A stretch of DNA of 64,000 nt from Fibrobacter sp. UBA7003 (lineage in GTDB: Bacteria; Fibrobacterota; Fibrobacteria; Fibrobacterales; Fibrobacteraceae), in assembly GCA_002449765.1 (NCBI GenBank), contig DJXN01000015.1, positions 62,001 to 126,000 on the forward strand. Direction: 5' to 3'. This document shows, in pieces, positions 25,134 through 33,204 of this stretch. Position 1 is the stretch's first letter. Every line of letters starts with the position of its first letter. The notes below the pieces were generated by a model that did not search any database, was not told the DNA's origin, and was given only the letters and a program-made list of their open reading frames with translations. A program made the translations under genes and the position numbers.

Positions 25134-26525
25134 TCAGTTATCGCCGGAATGGACTTCTATGGACGGGAAGTCGTCATCGTCGGATTCTCCGGCGATGTCT
25201 TCGTTTGAGTGAGTTTCCTCGGCCTGGGTGTCGTAGAACGCCTGGGCTTTCTTCATGAACGCCTCGAACTCCTCGTCGCTCATGTTGTCTGACGGCTGCG
25301 GTTCTTCTTTCACGTCATCGCGAGCCGTAGGCGTGGCGATCCATTTCTCATTGTCATGCCCGACTTGTTCGGGCATCTCCATTTCTACTGAAGATTCCGC
25401 AACCGTTTCGGTTGTCGGCGGCTCGCTTTCAACCGGTACATCGGTTGGTGAGCCCGTCGAACCATCCGCTGGTGCGGTTTCGGCAGGAGCGCCGGACATC
25501 GCCGCCTCGGCGGCCTCGTCTTCCTTCATCATCTCGGCGAACGGGTTCTCCTGCACTTCGCTTAGGTCTTCGCGCCCTTCGAGCATGGCCTGCAGGTTTT
25601 CCTCGGTCACCTCGCGCCCGCGGGTCGTCCAGAGCACGGCTTCCTTCATCACGGCGGCGATATCGCCCACGCTGCCTGCTTGCGAGCGGGCCAGCGCCAT
25701 GTTGCGGATTTCTTCGACGAGTCCGGGCTTTACGTCCGGGTCCTTCGAATAGAAAACGGTTTCGTGCGCCATTTCTTCGGCGTAGTCCGGGTTGTTCTTC
25801 TTGCGGTAAATCCAGATGGGGCCAAACAGTTCGCTTTGGCGGAACACCACCTCGTCGGTCTTTATCATCTCGAGAAGCGCCATGAAGGTCACTGCGGCTA
25901 CAATCGGGTGGCTGTCGTTGTCGAGCAGTTCCTCGAAGAGTGCGCGCCCGTTTACCGAGAGGTAGTTGTTTATTGCCTGTTGCCGGTCCTGGATGGTCAC
26001 GTAGTCGAGTTCGATGTGGTGGACCGTATCCGAAATCTTTGTCTTGAGGCTCTTCTGGTACGCGCGGAAAAGCTGCCAGATGTTCGCGTCGGCGAGCGTG
26101 TCCTCGTCGCTCTGCGTCTTTTCGAGGCGGCCACGGCTGTAGGTACCGAAGTTCTTGCCTTCCATGTCCTGGAGCCCGCCCGCGACCTGCTTGTAGCGCT
26201 GGTACTCGAGCATTTCCTGCATCAGTTTTTCGCGGTCGGCGTTGTATTCCTCGACAAGTTCCGGGTCGCGTTCTTCTGCCGGGAGCAGTTCCTGAACCTT
26301 GAGGGCCATCAGGCGGCTCGCCATATACAGGAAGTCGCCCGCCTTCGAGAGGTCGGTCACTCCAATCTTGTTGACCCATGCGAGGAAGTCGTCCGCGATT
26401 TCTGCAATCGGGATCTGGTCCAGCGACATTTCCTTCTTCTGGACAAGGTACACGAGCAGGTCCATCGGCCCGTTAAAGGAGCCGATTCGGACTTCGTAAT
26501 CTTCCTGTTCCTCGATTTCGGTCAT
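25134..26525 (-). CDS. scpA: Segregation and condensation protein A, with long acidic C-terminal extension
   Basis: 463 residues. The first 250 are ScpA: VRIGSFNGPMDLLVYLVQKKEMSLDQIPIAEIADDFLAWV at the start (the SMC-contacting helices), MALKVQELLPAEE near 95, and a winged-helix end (VAAVTFMALLEMIKTDEVVFRQSELFGPIWIYR, about 207-240). ScpA is the kleisin of the SMC-ScpAB chromosome-folding complex and is usually about 250 residues. The extra 210 residues are acidic and low complexity, partly Pro/Thr/Ser-rich. A palindromic repeat element at 25352-25377 is translated inside this tail. No scpB lies in the window. The start matches a TAGATTTG -7 element only 5 nt upstream. Confidence 0.88.
   Translation of the reverse strand: MTEIEEQEDYEVRIGSFNGPMDLLVYLVQKKEMSLDQIPIAEIADDFLAWVNKIGVTDLSKAGDFLYMASRLMALKVQELLPAEERDPELVEEYNADREKLMQEMLEYQRYKQVAGGLQDMEGKNFGTYSRGRLEKTQSDEDTLADANIWQLFRAYQKSLKTKISDTVHHIELDYVTIQDRQQAINNYLSVNGRALFEELLDNDSHPIVAAVTFMALLEMIKTDEVVFRQSELFGPIWIYRKKNNPDYAEEMAHETVFYSKDPDVKPGLVEEIRNMALARSQAGSVGDIAAVMKEAVLWTTRGREVTEENLQAMLEGREDLSEVQENPFAEMMKEDEAAEAAMSGAPAETAPADGSTGSPTDVPVESEPPTTETVAESSVEMEMPEQVGHDNEKWIATPTARDDVKEEPQPSDNMSDEEFEAFMKKAQAFYDTQAEETHSNEDIAGESDDDDFPSIEVHSGDN
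25352..25377 (-). repeat. 26-bp palindromic element inside scpA
   Basis: On the - strand it reads GATGCCCGA, ACAAG, TCGGGCATGACA. An 8-bp stem is followed by the ATGACA tail, the same design as the copies at 52741, 52881 and 59965. It is translated in scpA as part of EMPEQVGHDN. Confidence 0.75.
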
Positions 26526-26530
26526 GATTC

Positions 26531-26538
26531 CAAATCTA
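26531..26538 (-). promoter_or_regulatory. Candidate -7 element TAGATTTG of scpA
   Basis: Read on the - strand, TAGATTTG is followed by five bases and then the scpA ATG. This spacing places transcription initiation at or next to the start codon, and no ribosome site is seen. Confidence 0.5.
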
Positions 26539-26565
26539 GAAAATCAAATAGCCTCGGGGCTTGCC

Positions 26566-28395
26566 TTATTCCACCGTCACGCTCTTCGCGAGGTTGCGCG
26601 GCTGGTCCACGTCGTTTCCGCGGAGAACCGCGATGTGGTAGGCGAGGAGCTGTAGCGGAACGCATGTCACGATAGGCATGAGCATCGGGATGGTCTTCGG
26701 TACCTTGATGAGGTGGTCCGCAAACTCGTCGAGCGGCTTGCAGTCTTCGGTGGTGACTGCAATGACGCGTCCGCCACGGGCCTTGATTTCGCGCACGTTG
26801 CTGATGACCTTGTCGAACAGCGCATCCTTCGGGGCAATCACGACCACCGGCATGTTCTCGTCGATTAGGGCGATGGGACCGTGTTTCATTTCGGCGGCGG
26901 GATAGCCTTCGGCATGTATGTAGCTGATTTCCTTGAGCTTCAGGGCGCCTTCCATGGCGACGGGGTAGTTGAAGTGGCGGCCCAGATACAGGAAGTTGTT
27001 CGCCTTCGCGTATTTCTGCGCAATGCCCGCAATCTGGTCCGAAAGCTGCAGTGTCTGTTCTACGAGTGCGGGGAGTTCCTGCATCGCCTTCACGATGTCC
27101 GCTCCGGTTTCGAAGCTGAGCCTGCGCTGGCGCCCGAGCAAGAGTGCAATCATCGCAAGTACGGTCACCTGGCTGGTGAACGCCTTGGTGCTCGCCACGC
27201 CGATTTCGGGACCTGCGTGCAGGTACACGCCGCCGTCGCTCGTGCGGGCGATGGTGGAGCCCACGCCGTTGCATATCGCAAGAGCGGTCGCGCCCTTCTG
27301 CTGGGCCTCCTTGAGGGCCGCAAGCGTGTCGGCCGTTTCGCCGGACTGGCTGATGGCGAGCACGAGCGTGCCCGGCTTGATGATGGGGTTACGGTAGCGG
27401 AACTCGGATGCGTATTCGACTTCCACCGGAACACCCGCCAGGTCCTCGATCATGTATTCGCCGACCATGCCCGCATAGTAGCTTGTGCCGCAGGCGGTGA
27501 TGATGATGCGGTTGATGTTCCTCAGTTCCTTGATGTTCGTGTCGAGGCCCGCGAGTTTCGCGTTCCCTTCGGCGGCGAGCAGGCGGCCGCGCATGGTATT
27601 GCGGAGCACTTCAGGCTGCTCGAAAATTTCTTTCAGCATGAAGTGCGCGAATCCGCCCTTCGCAATGGCGTCCGCATCGAATTCCACATCCTGAACGTCG
27701 CGCTGGACTTCGTGGCTGTTCATGTTCACGATGGAGTAGGCGCCGTCCTTAATTTGCACCACGTCGTTGTCGTCGAGGTAGACGACTTTCTGCGTATGGT
27801 TGATGATTGCCGAAACGTCGCTCGCAAGGAAAAATTCGGAGTTGGTCCCGATTCCGAGGATGAGGGGGCTTCCGCGGCGGGCTCCGATGAGGGTACCCGG
27901 TTCTTCGCTGCAGATGACGGCGAGGCCGAACGTGCCTTCGATCTTGGCGAGAGTCTTGAGCACGGCTGTCTTGAGATCGCCGTTGTAGAACCTCGCGATG
28001 AGGTGGGCGACGACTTCGGTATCGGTTTCGGACTTGAACTGCACGCCTTCGGAGATGAGTTTCGCCTTGAGGGTTGCGTAGTTCTCGATGATTCCGTTGT
28101 GGACAATGGAAATCTTGCCGTCGTAACTCACGTGGGGGTGGGCATTTGCCTCGGTCGGTGCTCCGTGGGTGGCCCAACGGGTGTGGGCGATGCCGATGTT
28201 TCCGCCAATATGGGTGGTCTTGAGCTTGTTTTCGAGGGCGCTGATCTTGCCCGATGCGCGGACAATCTCTATTTTCGCGTTTTCGATGAGGGCGACGCCC
28301 GAACTGTCGTAACCGCGATATTCCAGTTTCTTGAGACCGCCAACGAGGATGGGTAAAGCATCATTTGGGCCGATGTAGCCGACTATTCCGCACAT
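26566..28395 (-). CDS. glmS: Glutamine-fructose-6-phosphate aminotransferase
   Basis: 609 residues from the ATG at 28395. This start is required because the next codon gives the N-terminal nucleophile Cys of the glutaminase domain (MCGIVGYIG), and AAGG lies about 10 nt upstream. The glutaminase domain spans about 1-240 (HTRWATHGAP, HNGIIENY). Two SIS isomerase domains follow (ACGTSYYAGMVGEYMIE, ISQSGETADTLAAL and ASTKAFTSQV). The C-terminus DQPRNLAKSVTVE is the family signature. It makes glucosamine-6-phosphate for peptidoglycan and LPS from fructose-6-phosphate and glutamine. scpA follows 40 nt downstream. No glmS ribozyme is visible in the short leader. Confidence 0.97.
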   Translation of the reverse strand: MCGIVGYIGPNDALPILVGGLKKLEYRGYDSSGVALIENAKIEIVRASGKISALENKLKTTHIGGNIGIAHTRWATHGAPTEANAHPHVSYDGKISIVHNGIIENYATLKAKLISEGVQFKSETDTEVVAHLIARFYNGDLKTAVLKTLAKIEGTFGLAVICSEEPGTLIGARRGSPLILGIGTNSEFFLASDVSAIINHTQKVVYLDDNDVVQIKDGAYSIVNMNSHEVQRDVQDVEFDADAIAKGGFAHFMLKEIFEQPEVLRNTMRGRLLAAEGNAKLAGLDTNIKELRNINRIIITACGTSYYAGMVGEYMIEDLAGVPVEVEYASEFRYRNPIIKPGTLVLAISQSGETADTLAALKEAQQKGATALAICNGVGSTIARTSDGGVYLHAGPEIGVASTKAFTSQVTVLAMIALLLGRQRRLSFETGADIVKAMQELPALVEQTLQLSDQIAGIAQKYAKANNFLYLGRHFNYPVAMEGALKLKEISYIHAEGYPAAEMKHGPIALIDENMPVVVIAPKDALFDKVISNVREIKARGGRVIAVTTEDCKPLDEFADHLIKVPKTIPMLMPIVTCVPLQLLAYHIAVLRGNDVDQPRNLAKSVTVE

Positions 28396-28446
28396 GTTCA
28401 GTATACCTTGATTGTTTTTGCCCATAATATATGAAAAAGGCCATGT

Positions 28447-28494
28447 AAAAAATAGTTTTGCATGATAAAAAACATGCTGGATTTGCTATTTTAA
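28447..28494. promoter_or_regulatory. Divergent promoter region glmS / FKBP lipoprotein
   Basis: On the - strand TATTTTTT (28447-28454) could be the -7 element of glmS. On the + strand TATTTTAA (28487-28494) could serve the FKBP gene. Downstream of the latter a short inverted repeat GTGTG/CACAC (28497-28514) lies in the leader. Confidence 0.45.
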
Positions 28495-28529
28495 GAGTGT
28501 GATAAGAAACACACAAAAAAGAGGACTCT

Positions 28530-29402
28530 ATGAAGACTAAATTTATAGTTGCTGCTGGAACGCTTGCCCTTATGATGACGGGATGCGACCAGTTTTGTAC
28601 TCAGGGCCAGGCCGCCAAGACCTCCCTCAATACGGACAAGGAGAAGTACAGCTACGCTCTCGGTGCCCATTTCGGCAACCAGGCCCATTTCCAGCTGGTG
28701 ACCCGTGATTCTATCGACCTGGATGTGGATGTGTTTATCCAGGCATTTAAGGAACGCTACATGCAGGATTCCGCCAAGTACCTGATGACGGACTCTGTCG
28801 TGTTTGCAAACCTGATGGAACTCCAGCAGAAGAACCAGGAAGAAAGAAACAAGAAGGACAGCATCGCCAATGAAGAACGCAAGGCCGCTGGCGAAGCGTT
28901 CCTTTCCACCAACAAGACTGCCGAAGGTGTCGTGACGACGGAAAGCGGCCTCCAGTACAAGGTCATTACCGAAGGTACGGGCGCCGTTCCTAGCGATTCC
29001 GACGTTGTCAAGGTCCACTATACCGGTACGCTTCTCGACGGAACCAAGTTCGATAGCTCCGTCGACCGTGGCGAACCGCTCGAATTCCCGATCAACGCCG
29101 TCATCCCGGGCTGGACGGAAATGCTCAAGCTCATGAAGGTGGGCGAGAAGGTGACCGCATGGATCCCGAGTGACCTTGCCTATGGCCCGCACGGACGTGG
29201 CCCGCAGATTCCGGGCAACAGCGTGCTCGTATTCGAAATGGAACTCATCGATACGCATGCCGCCGCCGCTCCGGCCGCCGCTGAACCTGCCAAGGAAGAA
29301 AAGCCTGCCAAGGCAGCCCCGAAGGCTAAGGCTGCTCCCAAGGCTGCAGCCAAGCCTGCCGAAGCCCCGAAGGCCGAGGCCGCTCCCGCTGCTGCAAACT
29401 AA
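28530..29402 (+). CDS. FKBP-type peptidyl-prolyl isomerase lipoprotein
   Basis: 290 residues. The signal peptide ends in a lipobox (MMTGC), so it is lipid-anchored in the periplasm or outer membrane. Residues 35-125 form the helical dimerisation domain of the Mip/FkpA type (YALGAHFGNQ...FKERYMQD). Residues 130-245 are the FKBP domain (GLQYKVITEGTG, VKVHYTGTLLDGTKFDSSVDRGEPLEFPINAVIPGWTEML, SDLAYGP). The last 45 residues are an Ala/Lys/Pro-rich tail (KAAPKAKAAPKAAAK) unlike standard FkpA and perhaps cell-wall-binding. It probably folds exported proteins, of which this region encodes many. AGAGGA precedes the ATG. Confidence 0.93.
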   Translation: MKTKFIVAAGTLALMMTGCDQFCTQGQAAKTSLNTDKEKYSYALGAHFGNQAHFQLVTRDSIDLDVDVFIQAFKERYMQDSAKYLMTDSVVFANLMELQQKNQEERNKKDSIANEERKAAGEAFLSTNKTAEGVVTTESGLQYKVITEGTGAVPSDSDVVKVHYTGTLLDGTKFDSSVDRGEPLEFPINAVIPGWTEMLKLMKVGEKVTAWIPSDLAYGPHGRGPQIPGNSVLVFEMELIDTHAAAAPAAAEPAKEEKPAKAAPKAKAAPKAAAKPAEAPKAEAAPAAAN

Positions 29403-29425
29403 GCAAACGGAAATCAGTAAACAGG

Positions 29426-29452
29426 AAAGGACCCCATTCGGGGTCCTTTTCC
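29426..29452 (+). terminator. Terminator after the FKBP gene
   Basis: AAAGGACCCC, loop ATTC, GGGGTCCTTT and more T: a perfect 10-bp stem. Confidence 0.9.
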
Positions 29453-29467
29453 GTTATGGCGTGAAGG

Positions 29468-30892
29468 CTACTTGAGCGGCGCCGGTTTTGCAATGGGCTT
29501 GCGGAGTATCTTGAACGCTCCGCCGCGTTTGGGGCTCTTGTTCCCGCGTTGGGATTTTTGCAGCGTGAAGTGTCCCAAGTCCGTCGTCCCGTAGCTTACG
29601 GTTCCGACGGCGGTTGCATCCTCTGCCAGGGAATAGGCCTTCTCGAGAGCCTTGTCCGGGTCCGCTTCCTCGTAATCGGGAGCAAATCCGAACCGGTGAT
29701 AGCTCTTGCCGTATTTGTCCATGATTCTCATGCTGGTGATGCCTGCGATTCCCCCTGCGTAGGTTCCAAGGTATGATTGACCGATTCCCTTTCCGTAGGT
29801 GACCATGCCAACAATCGGGGATTTGGTATTGTGCGCAACACCCGCGAGCATGATTTCGGCACAGCTGGCGCTACCGGTGTCGGCGAGGAATACATAGTAA
29901 CGTCCCTTGCCGAGACCGTCCGAATCCGCTGTGTAGGTGACCGTATCCACGACGGCTTCGTAGTCTTCGTCGAGCCCGTGCTCGATGATGGTGACCAGAG
30001 TGTCGTTCTTGGAGACGAGTTCGGCGGAAATATTCAGACAGTGATCGACGCTTCCGCCGGGGTTCCCGCGCAGGTCGATGATAGTGGACGGCGCTCCGTC
30101 GGTTTCTTCAAGAGCCTCGAGGAATTCGCCATAGGTGCCGGAAGCGAGCGTTGTCGTGTCTGTAAATTCGGAAATGGTGATGACGGGAATGCCTTTGTAG
30201 TCATCAACAAAGACGGTGGGCGAGATGTAGGGCGCCAGCGTGATTACGATTTCACGGGAGTCTCCATCGCGGGAAATTTCCAGGGTGATTTTTTCGCCTT
30301 CCTGGCCGGTGGTCAGCTTGTCAAATGCGTCTACCGTGTTCGGGACTGTCCCATTGACGGAAACGACAATGTCGCCTTTCTTGATGCCTGCGGCTTCCGC
30401 CGGCCCGCCCTTGTAGACTTGGGAGAATTCGAACACGGTGACCGAATCGCTGCAGGTTTCATCCGTCTCGGCGCAGGAGGGGCTTGTATACGGCTTGACC
30501 TTTGCACCGATGCCGATTGCGGTCTCCGAGTAGGTCAGCAGGTTGATAATCCGGTCGGCAATGCGGGGGCTGTAGTAGTTGGTGTAGTTGTCGTTTATGG
30601 TGCTGTACATGTACGATACGTCGGGGTATTCGTAATCGTCCGGAGAAAAGCCGTGTGATGCTCCCTTGCCATCGTAAACATCGGCGTCCCTCAGTTCGGT
30701 CGAGGCGTTTACGTAGAAAGACTGAAGCAGGAATCCGTTGTAAACGAGTTCTTTTTGATCTTCGGCCAGGTTGTCGAAATCATTGTTGAACGGGTCGTTC
30801 AGCCATGTCCCCGATGTCGTTGTGCAGGCGTTTATCGAAAATAGCGCTAGCGATGAAAATGCTAAAAAAGCAATGTGTTTGAATGCGTTCAT
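29468..30892 (-). CDS. S41 family (C-terminal processing) peptidase, exported
   Basis: 474 residues from the ATG at 30892. GGAG 8 nt upstream and the signal peptide MNAFKHIAFLAFSSLALFSINAC support this start over the in-frame ATG at 30934. Cys23 may be a lipobox Cys (INAC). A PDZ domain sits near 150-225 (GGPAEAAGIKKGDIVVSVNG). The S41 protease domain follows with the catalytic Ser in TGSASCAEIML near residue 340 and the Lys in TYGKGIG about 27 residues later. A basic tail (KSQRGNKSPKRGGAFKILRKP) ends the protein. It is the downstream member of a tandem S41 pair, 17 nt after its paralog, and probably cleaves envelope proteins. Confidence 0.9.
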   Translation of the reverse strand: MNAFKHIAFLAFSSLALFSINACTTTSGTWLNDPFNNDFDNLAEDQKELVYNGFLLQSFYVNASTELRDADVYDGKGASHGFSPDDYEYPDVSYMYSTINDNYTNYYSPRIADRIINLLTYSETAIGIGAKVKPYTSPSCAETDETCSDSVTVFEFSQVYKGGPAEAAGIKKGDIVVSVNGTVPNTVDAFDKLTTGQEGEKITLEISRDGDSREIVITLAPYISPTVFVDDYKGIPVITISEFTDTTTLASGTYGEFLEALEETDGAPSTIIDLRGNPGGSVDHCLNISAELVSKNDTLVTIIEHGLDEDYEAVVDTVTYTADSDGLGKGRYYVFLADTGSASCAEIMLAGVAHNTKSPIVGMVTYGKGIGQSYLGTYAGGIAGITSMRIMDKYGKSYHRFGFAPDYEEADPDKALEKAYSLAEDATAVGTVSYGTTDLGHFTLQKSQRGNKSPKRGGAFKILRKPIAKPAPLK

Positions 30893-30909
30893 GCGGGTCT
30901 CCTTTTTTC

Positions 30910-32181
30910 CTAAAATAGCAAGTTTTCCGTCCATGCGCCACCGGAATAGGCTGTGTCGGGAGAATTAAGCCTGAGTATGGTGGGTTCTTGTGCATGGAGG
31001 CCGTGATATCCCTTTTTTAAGGATTTTTGAAAATGGGTGCCTATAGCGTCGACGGCGCAGGATATGGTCGCACCTTCCTTGCAGGGGTAATCGGGGACGA
31101 TTCCTTTTTTGTGGTAGGAATTCCCGTTGGGAGTCTTGAACTCAAGGGTCGTGATGGTCGCGAGCCCGCCTGCGACGGTGGTCCATGCCGACTGCCCGAT
31201 GCCCTTCCCGTAGGTGGTGGTTCCTGCGACGGGAATATCCGTAAGCTCGCGGACGGCTGCAATGAAAATCTCTGCGCAGGAGGCACTTCCGTTGTTGGCC
31301 AGGATAATGAACTTGCCCGATTCTCCGGGGTCGCCTCCCTTGGCATGGATAGAGCGCTGCATGTGGATGCGGCTGCCGCTCGCGTCGAAGGTCGACCATG
31401 ACCTTGTCGATAGGGTCCCGGCTCGGACGAAGAGGTCTGCCATGGGAATGCACTGGTCGACATGCCCGCCGGGGTTGCCTCGCAGGTCGATAATGCGGAC
31501 CGAGGTGTCGCCCTTCGTGGAATCCAGGTGGTTTCGGAGTTCGCCGTAGGTTCCTTTTTCGCGGTCGATGGTGTTCGGCTTGAATTCGCGGATGGAGATG
31601 ACTTCCGTTCCCTGGATGGTGTCGACGAAGATGGTCGGCGCGTAGATGCTCTCACGGTGCATGCTGTAGACTGTGACGCTGTCGTCGAATGCGATTTCGA
31701 GGACGATATCCGCTGATTGCGAGAATACGGCACGGAACGTGCTGTAGGCGTCTTCGCCTTTAAGTTCGGTCCCGTTGATGGATATGATATTCCCGTACCT
31801 GGGGACTCCGGCCTTCGCCGCCGGGCTTTCGGGATAGACGCGATAGACAAAGAGCGGGTGCTCGAACCTGAAATCTTCCATGTATTCGAGTCCGATATCG
31901 CCCGTGATGATGCTCGTGTTGCGCGATTCGGTGACGGCTTCGCTTCGGGAGGGCTCCACGTAACGTGTGTAGCGATCGGAAAGCGCCCCGTAAAGAGCCT
32001 GCACGGAATCGCCCTTCTCGGGGAGACCTGCAAGCTCGTCCTCGTAGAGGTAGGTCCTTTGCAGGAGCCAGTAGTTGAACTCGTATTCCGTCGGTTCGGG
32101 CGTGCTCTCGACAGGCGAAAGAAAATCGCTACAGCCGACAAGGAGGGCTATAGGTAAAAGTGGCCACAGGCGCATGCGCAT
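30910..32181 (-). CDS. S41 family peptidase lipoprotein (tandem paralog)
   Basis: 423 residues. The lipoprotein signal is short (MRMRLWPLLPIALLVGC, Cys17). An N-terminal helical region (NYWLLQRTYLYEDELAGLPEKGDSVQALYGALSDRYTRYV) is typical of C-terminal processing peptidases. A PDZ domain (ESPAAKAGVPRYGNIISINGTELKGEDAYSTF) and the S41 catalytic core follow, with Ser in NGSASCAEIFI and Lys in TYGKGIGQSAW. Active-site residues are intact in both tandem copies. It begins 3 nt after the LRR gene stop, so LRR, S41 and S41 form an operon. It is probably a periplasmic or surface protease. No partner substrate is visible. Confidence 0.9.
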   Translation of the reverse strand: MRMRLWPLLPIALLVGCSDFLSPVESTPEPTEYEFNYWLLQRTYLYEDELAGLPEKGDSVQALYGALSDRYTRYVEPSRSEAVTESRNTSIITGDIGLEYMEDFRFEHPLFVYRVYPESPAAKAGVPRYGNIISINGTELKGEDAYSTFRAVFSQSADIVLEIAFDDSVTVYSMHRESIYAPTIFVDTIQGTEVISIREFKPNTIDREKGTYGELRNHLDSTKGDTSVRIIDLRGNPGGHVDQCIPMADLFVRAGTLSTRSWSTFDASGSRIHMQRSIHAKGGDPGESGKFIILANNGSASCAEIFIAAVRELTDIPVAGTTTYGKGIGQSAWTTVAGGLATITTLEFKTPNGNSYHKKGIVPDYPCKEGATISCAVDAIGTHFQKSLKKGYHGLHAQEPTILRLNSPDTAYSGGAWTENLLF

Positions 32182-32184
32182 AGG

Positions 32185-32937
32185 CTACTGGTCTATCTTC
32201 AGACCCTTCTTGTCGAGGAGCTGGCGAGGGACTCCGTCTTCCATCGGGTTCTCGACAATGGATACGGTTTCCAGGGAATCGCACTGGACGAGAGTGTCCG
32301 GCAGAGAATCGAGCTGGTTTGCGTCCAGCACGAGTTCGCGGAGCTTTTTCAGGTTGCCCAGTTCGGAAGGCACGGAGCCGAGGCTGTTGCCCGACACCAT
32401 GAGGATCTCGAGGTTCTCGAGGTTGCCGATGGATGCGGGAATGGCCGTCAGGTCGTTGTTGTCGAGGTAGAGCTTCACGAGACCCTTCATGCGGCCGATG
32501 GAGGCCGGAATTTCCGAAAGCATGTTGTCGTGGAGGGACAGCTTCACGACCTTGGTCCACTTGCCGATTTCGAGGGGCAGGTCCAGCATCTGGTTCTTCG
32601 CGATGTTTACCGTGCGGAGATTCTCGAGGTTGCCGACGGAACTCGGGAGTTCCGAGAGGCTGTTGTAGCCCAGGTAGAGGTGTTCCAGGTTTTTGAGCTC
32701 GCCGATTGTCTCGGGAAGCTCCATCAGGTCGTTTTCGCTCACCGAAAGGCTCTTCAGGTTCTTGAGCTTTGCAATTTCGTCGGGGATTTCGACCAGCTTG
32801 TTGCGGTCCAGGTTGAGCTCTTCGAGGGTTTCGATTTCGAAAAGTTCAGGCGGAAGCAGCCGGAGTTCCTTCTGCGAAAGGTCCAGCACTTTAGCTTTTT
32901 CGGCCTTGGCTTTGGTGATGATATCAAGCAAATTCAT
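32185..32937 (-). CDS. Leucine-rich repeat protein
   Basis: 250 residues with no signal peptide. After a short helical start (MNLLDIITKAKAEKAKVLDLSQKEL) come about nine 23-residue LRRs of the bacterial/Shoc2-like type, with consensus LPxxIGxLxNLxxLxLxxNxL, running to about residue 225 and ending in a capping helix. It is probably a cytoplasmic protein-binding scaffold. It heads the operon with two exported S41 peptidases; the functional link is not evident. AGGAG lies 7 nt before the ATG. Confidence 0.85.
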   Translation of the reverse strand: MNLLDIITKAKAEKAKVLDLSQKELRLLPPELFEIETLEELNLDRNKLVEIPDEIAKLKNLKSLSVSENDLMELPETIGELKNLEHLYLGYNSLSELPSSVGNLENLRTVNIAKNQMLDLPLEIGKWTKVVKLSLHDNMLSEIPASIGRMKGLVKLYLDNNDLTAIPASIGNLENLEILMVSGNSLGSVPSELGNLKKLRELVLDANQLDSLPDTLVQCDSLETVSIVENPMEDGVPRQLLDKKGLKIDQ

Positions 32938-33204
32938 ACGGCACTCCTAGATCGTTTTGGTTCTCGTCTAAATCATAGCTTTTTTGACGAAATCCGCGGG
33001 GGAAAATGCCCGGAAAAGATATTTTTGATTGGAATTTGCTCATTTGTGCATTATTTTTAGGGGTATTCTTGGTCTTTTTACAAAAAGATTTATTATTTTT
33101 TTACTCAAATTGTAGTTTTGAAACTATTTTTAGTGTGCGAAATCCGAAGTGGTCTATTATATATCTAAATATGGTGGGCCGCAAGAAGAATCATTGAGGA
33201 AAAA

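Noticed and set aside
25346..25380. Intrinsic terminator inside scpA
   Set aside because: The hairpin has no T-run on either strand, and the same sequence recurs elsewhere with an ATGAC tail, so it is better explained as the palindromic repeat.
28396..28529. Possible glmS ribozyme or riboswitch in the glmS leader
   Set aside because: The leader is only about 40-50 nt from the candidate promoter, too short, and no conserved core was seen.
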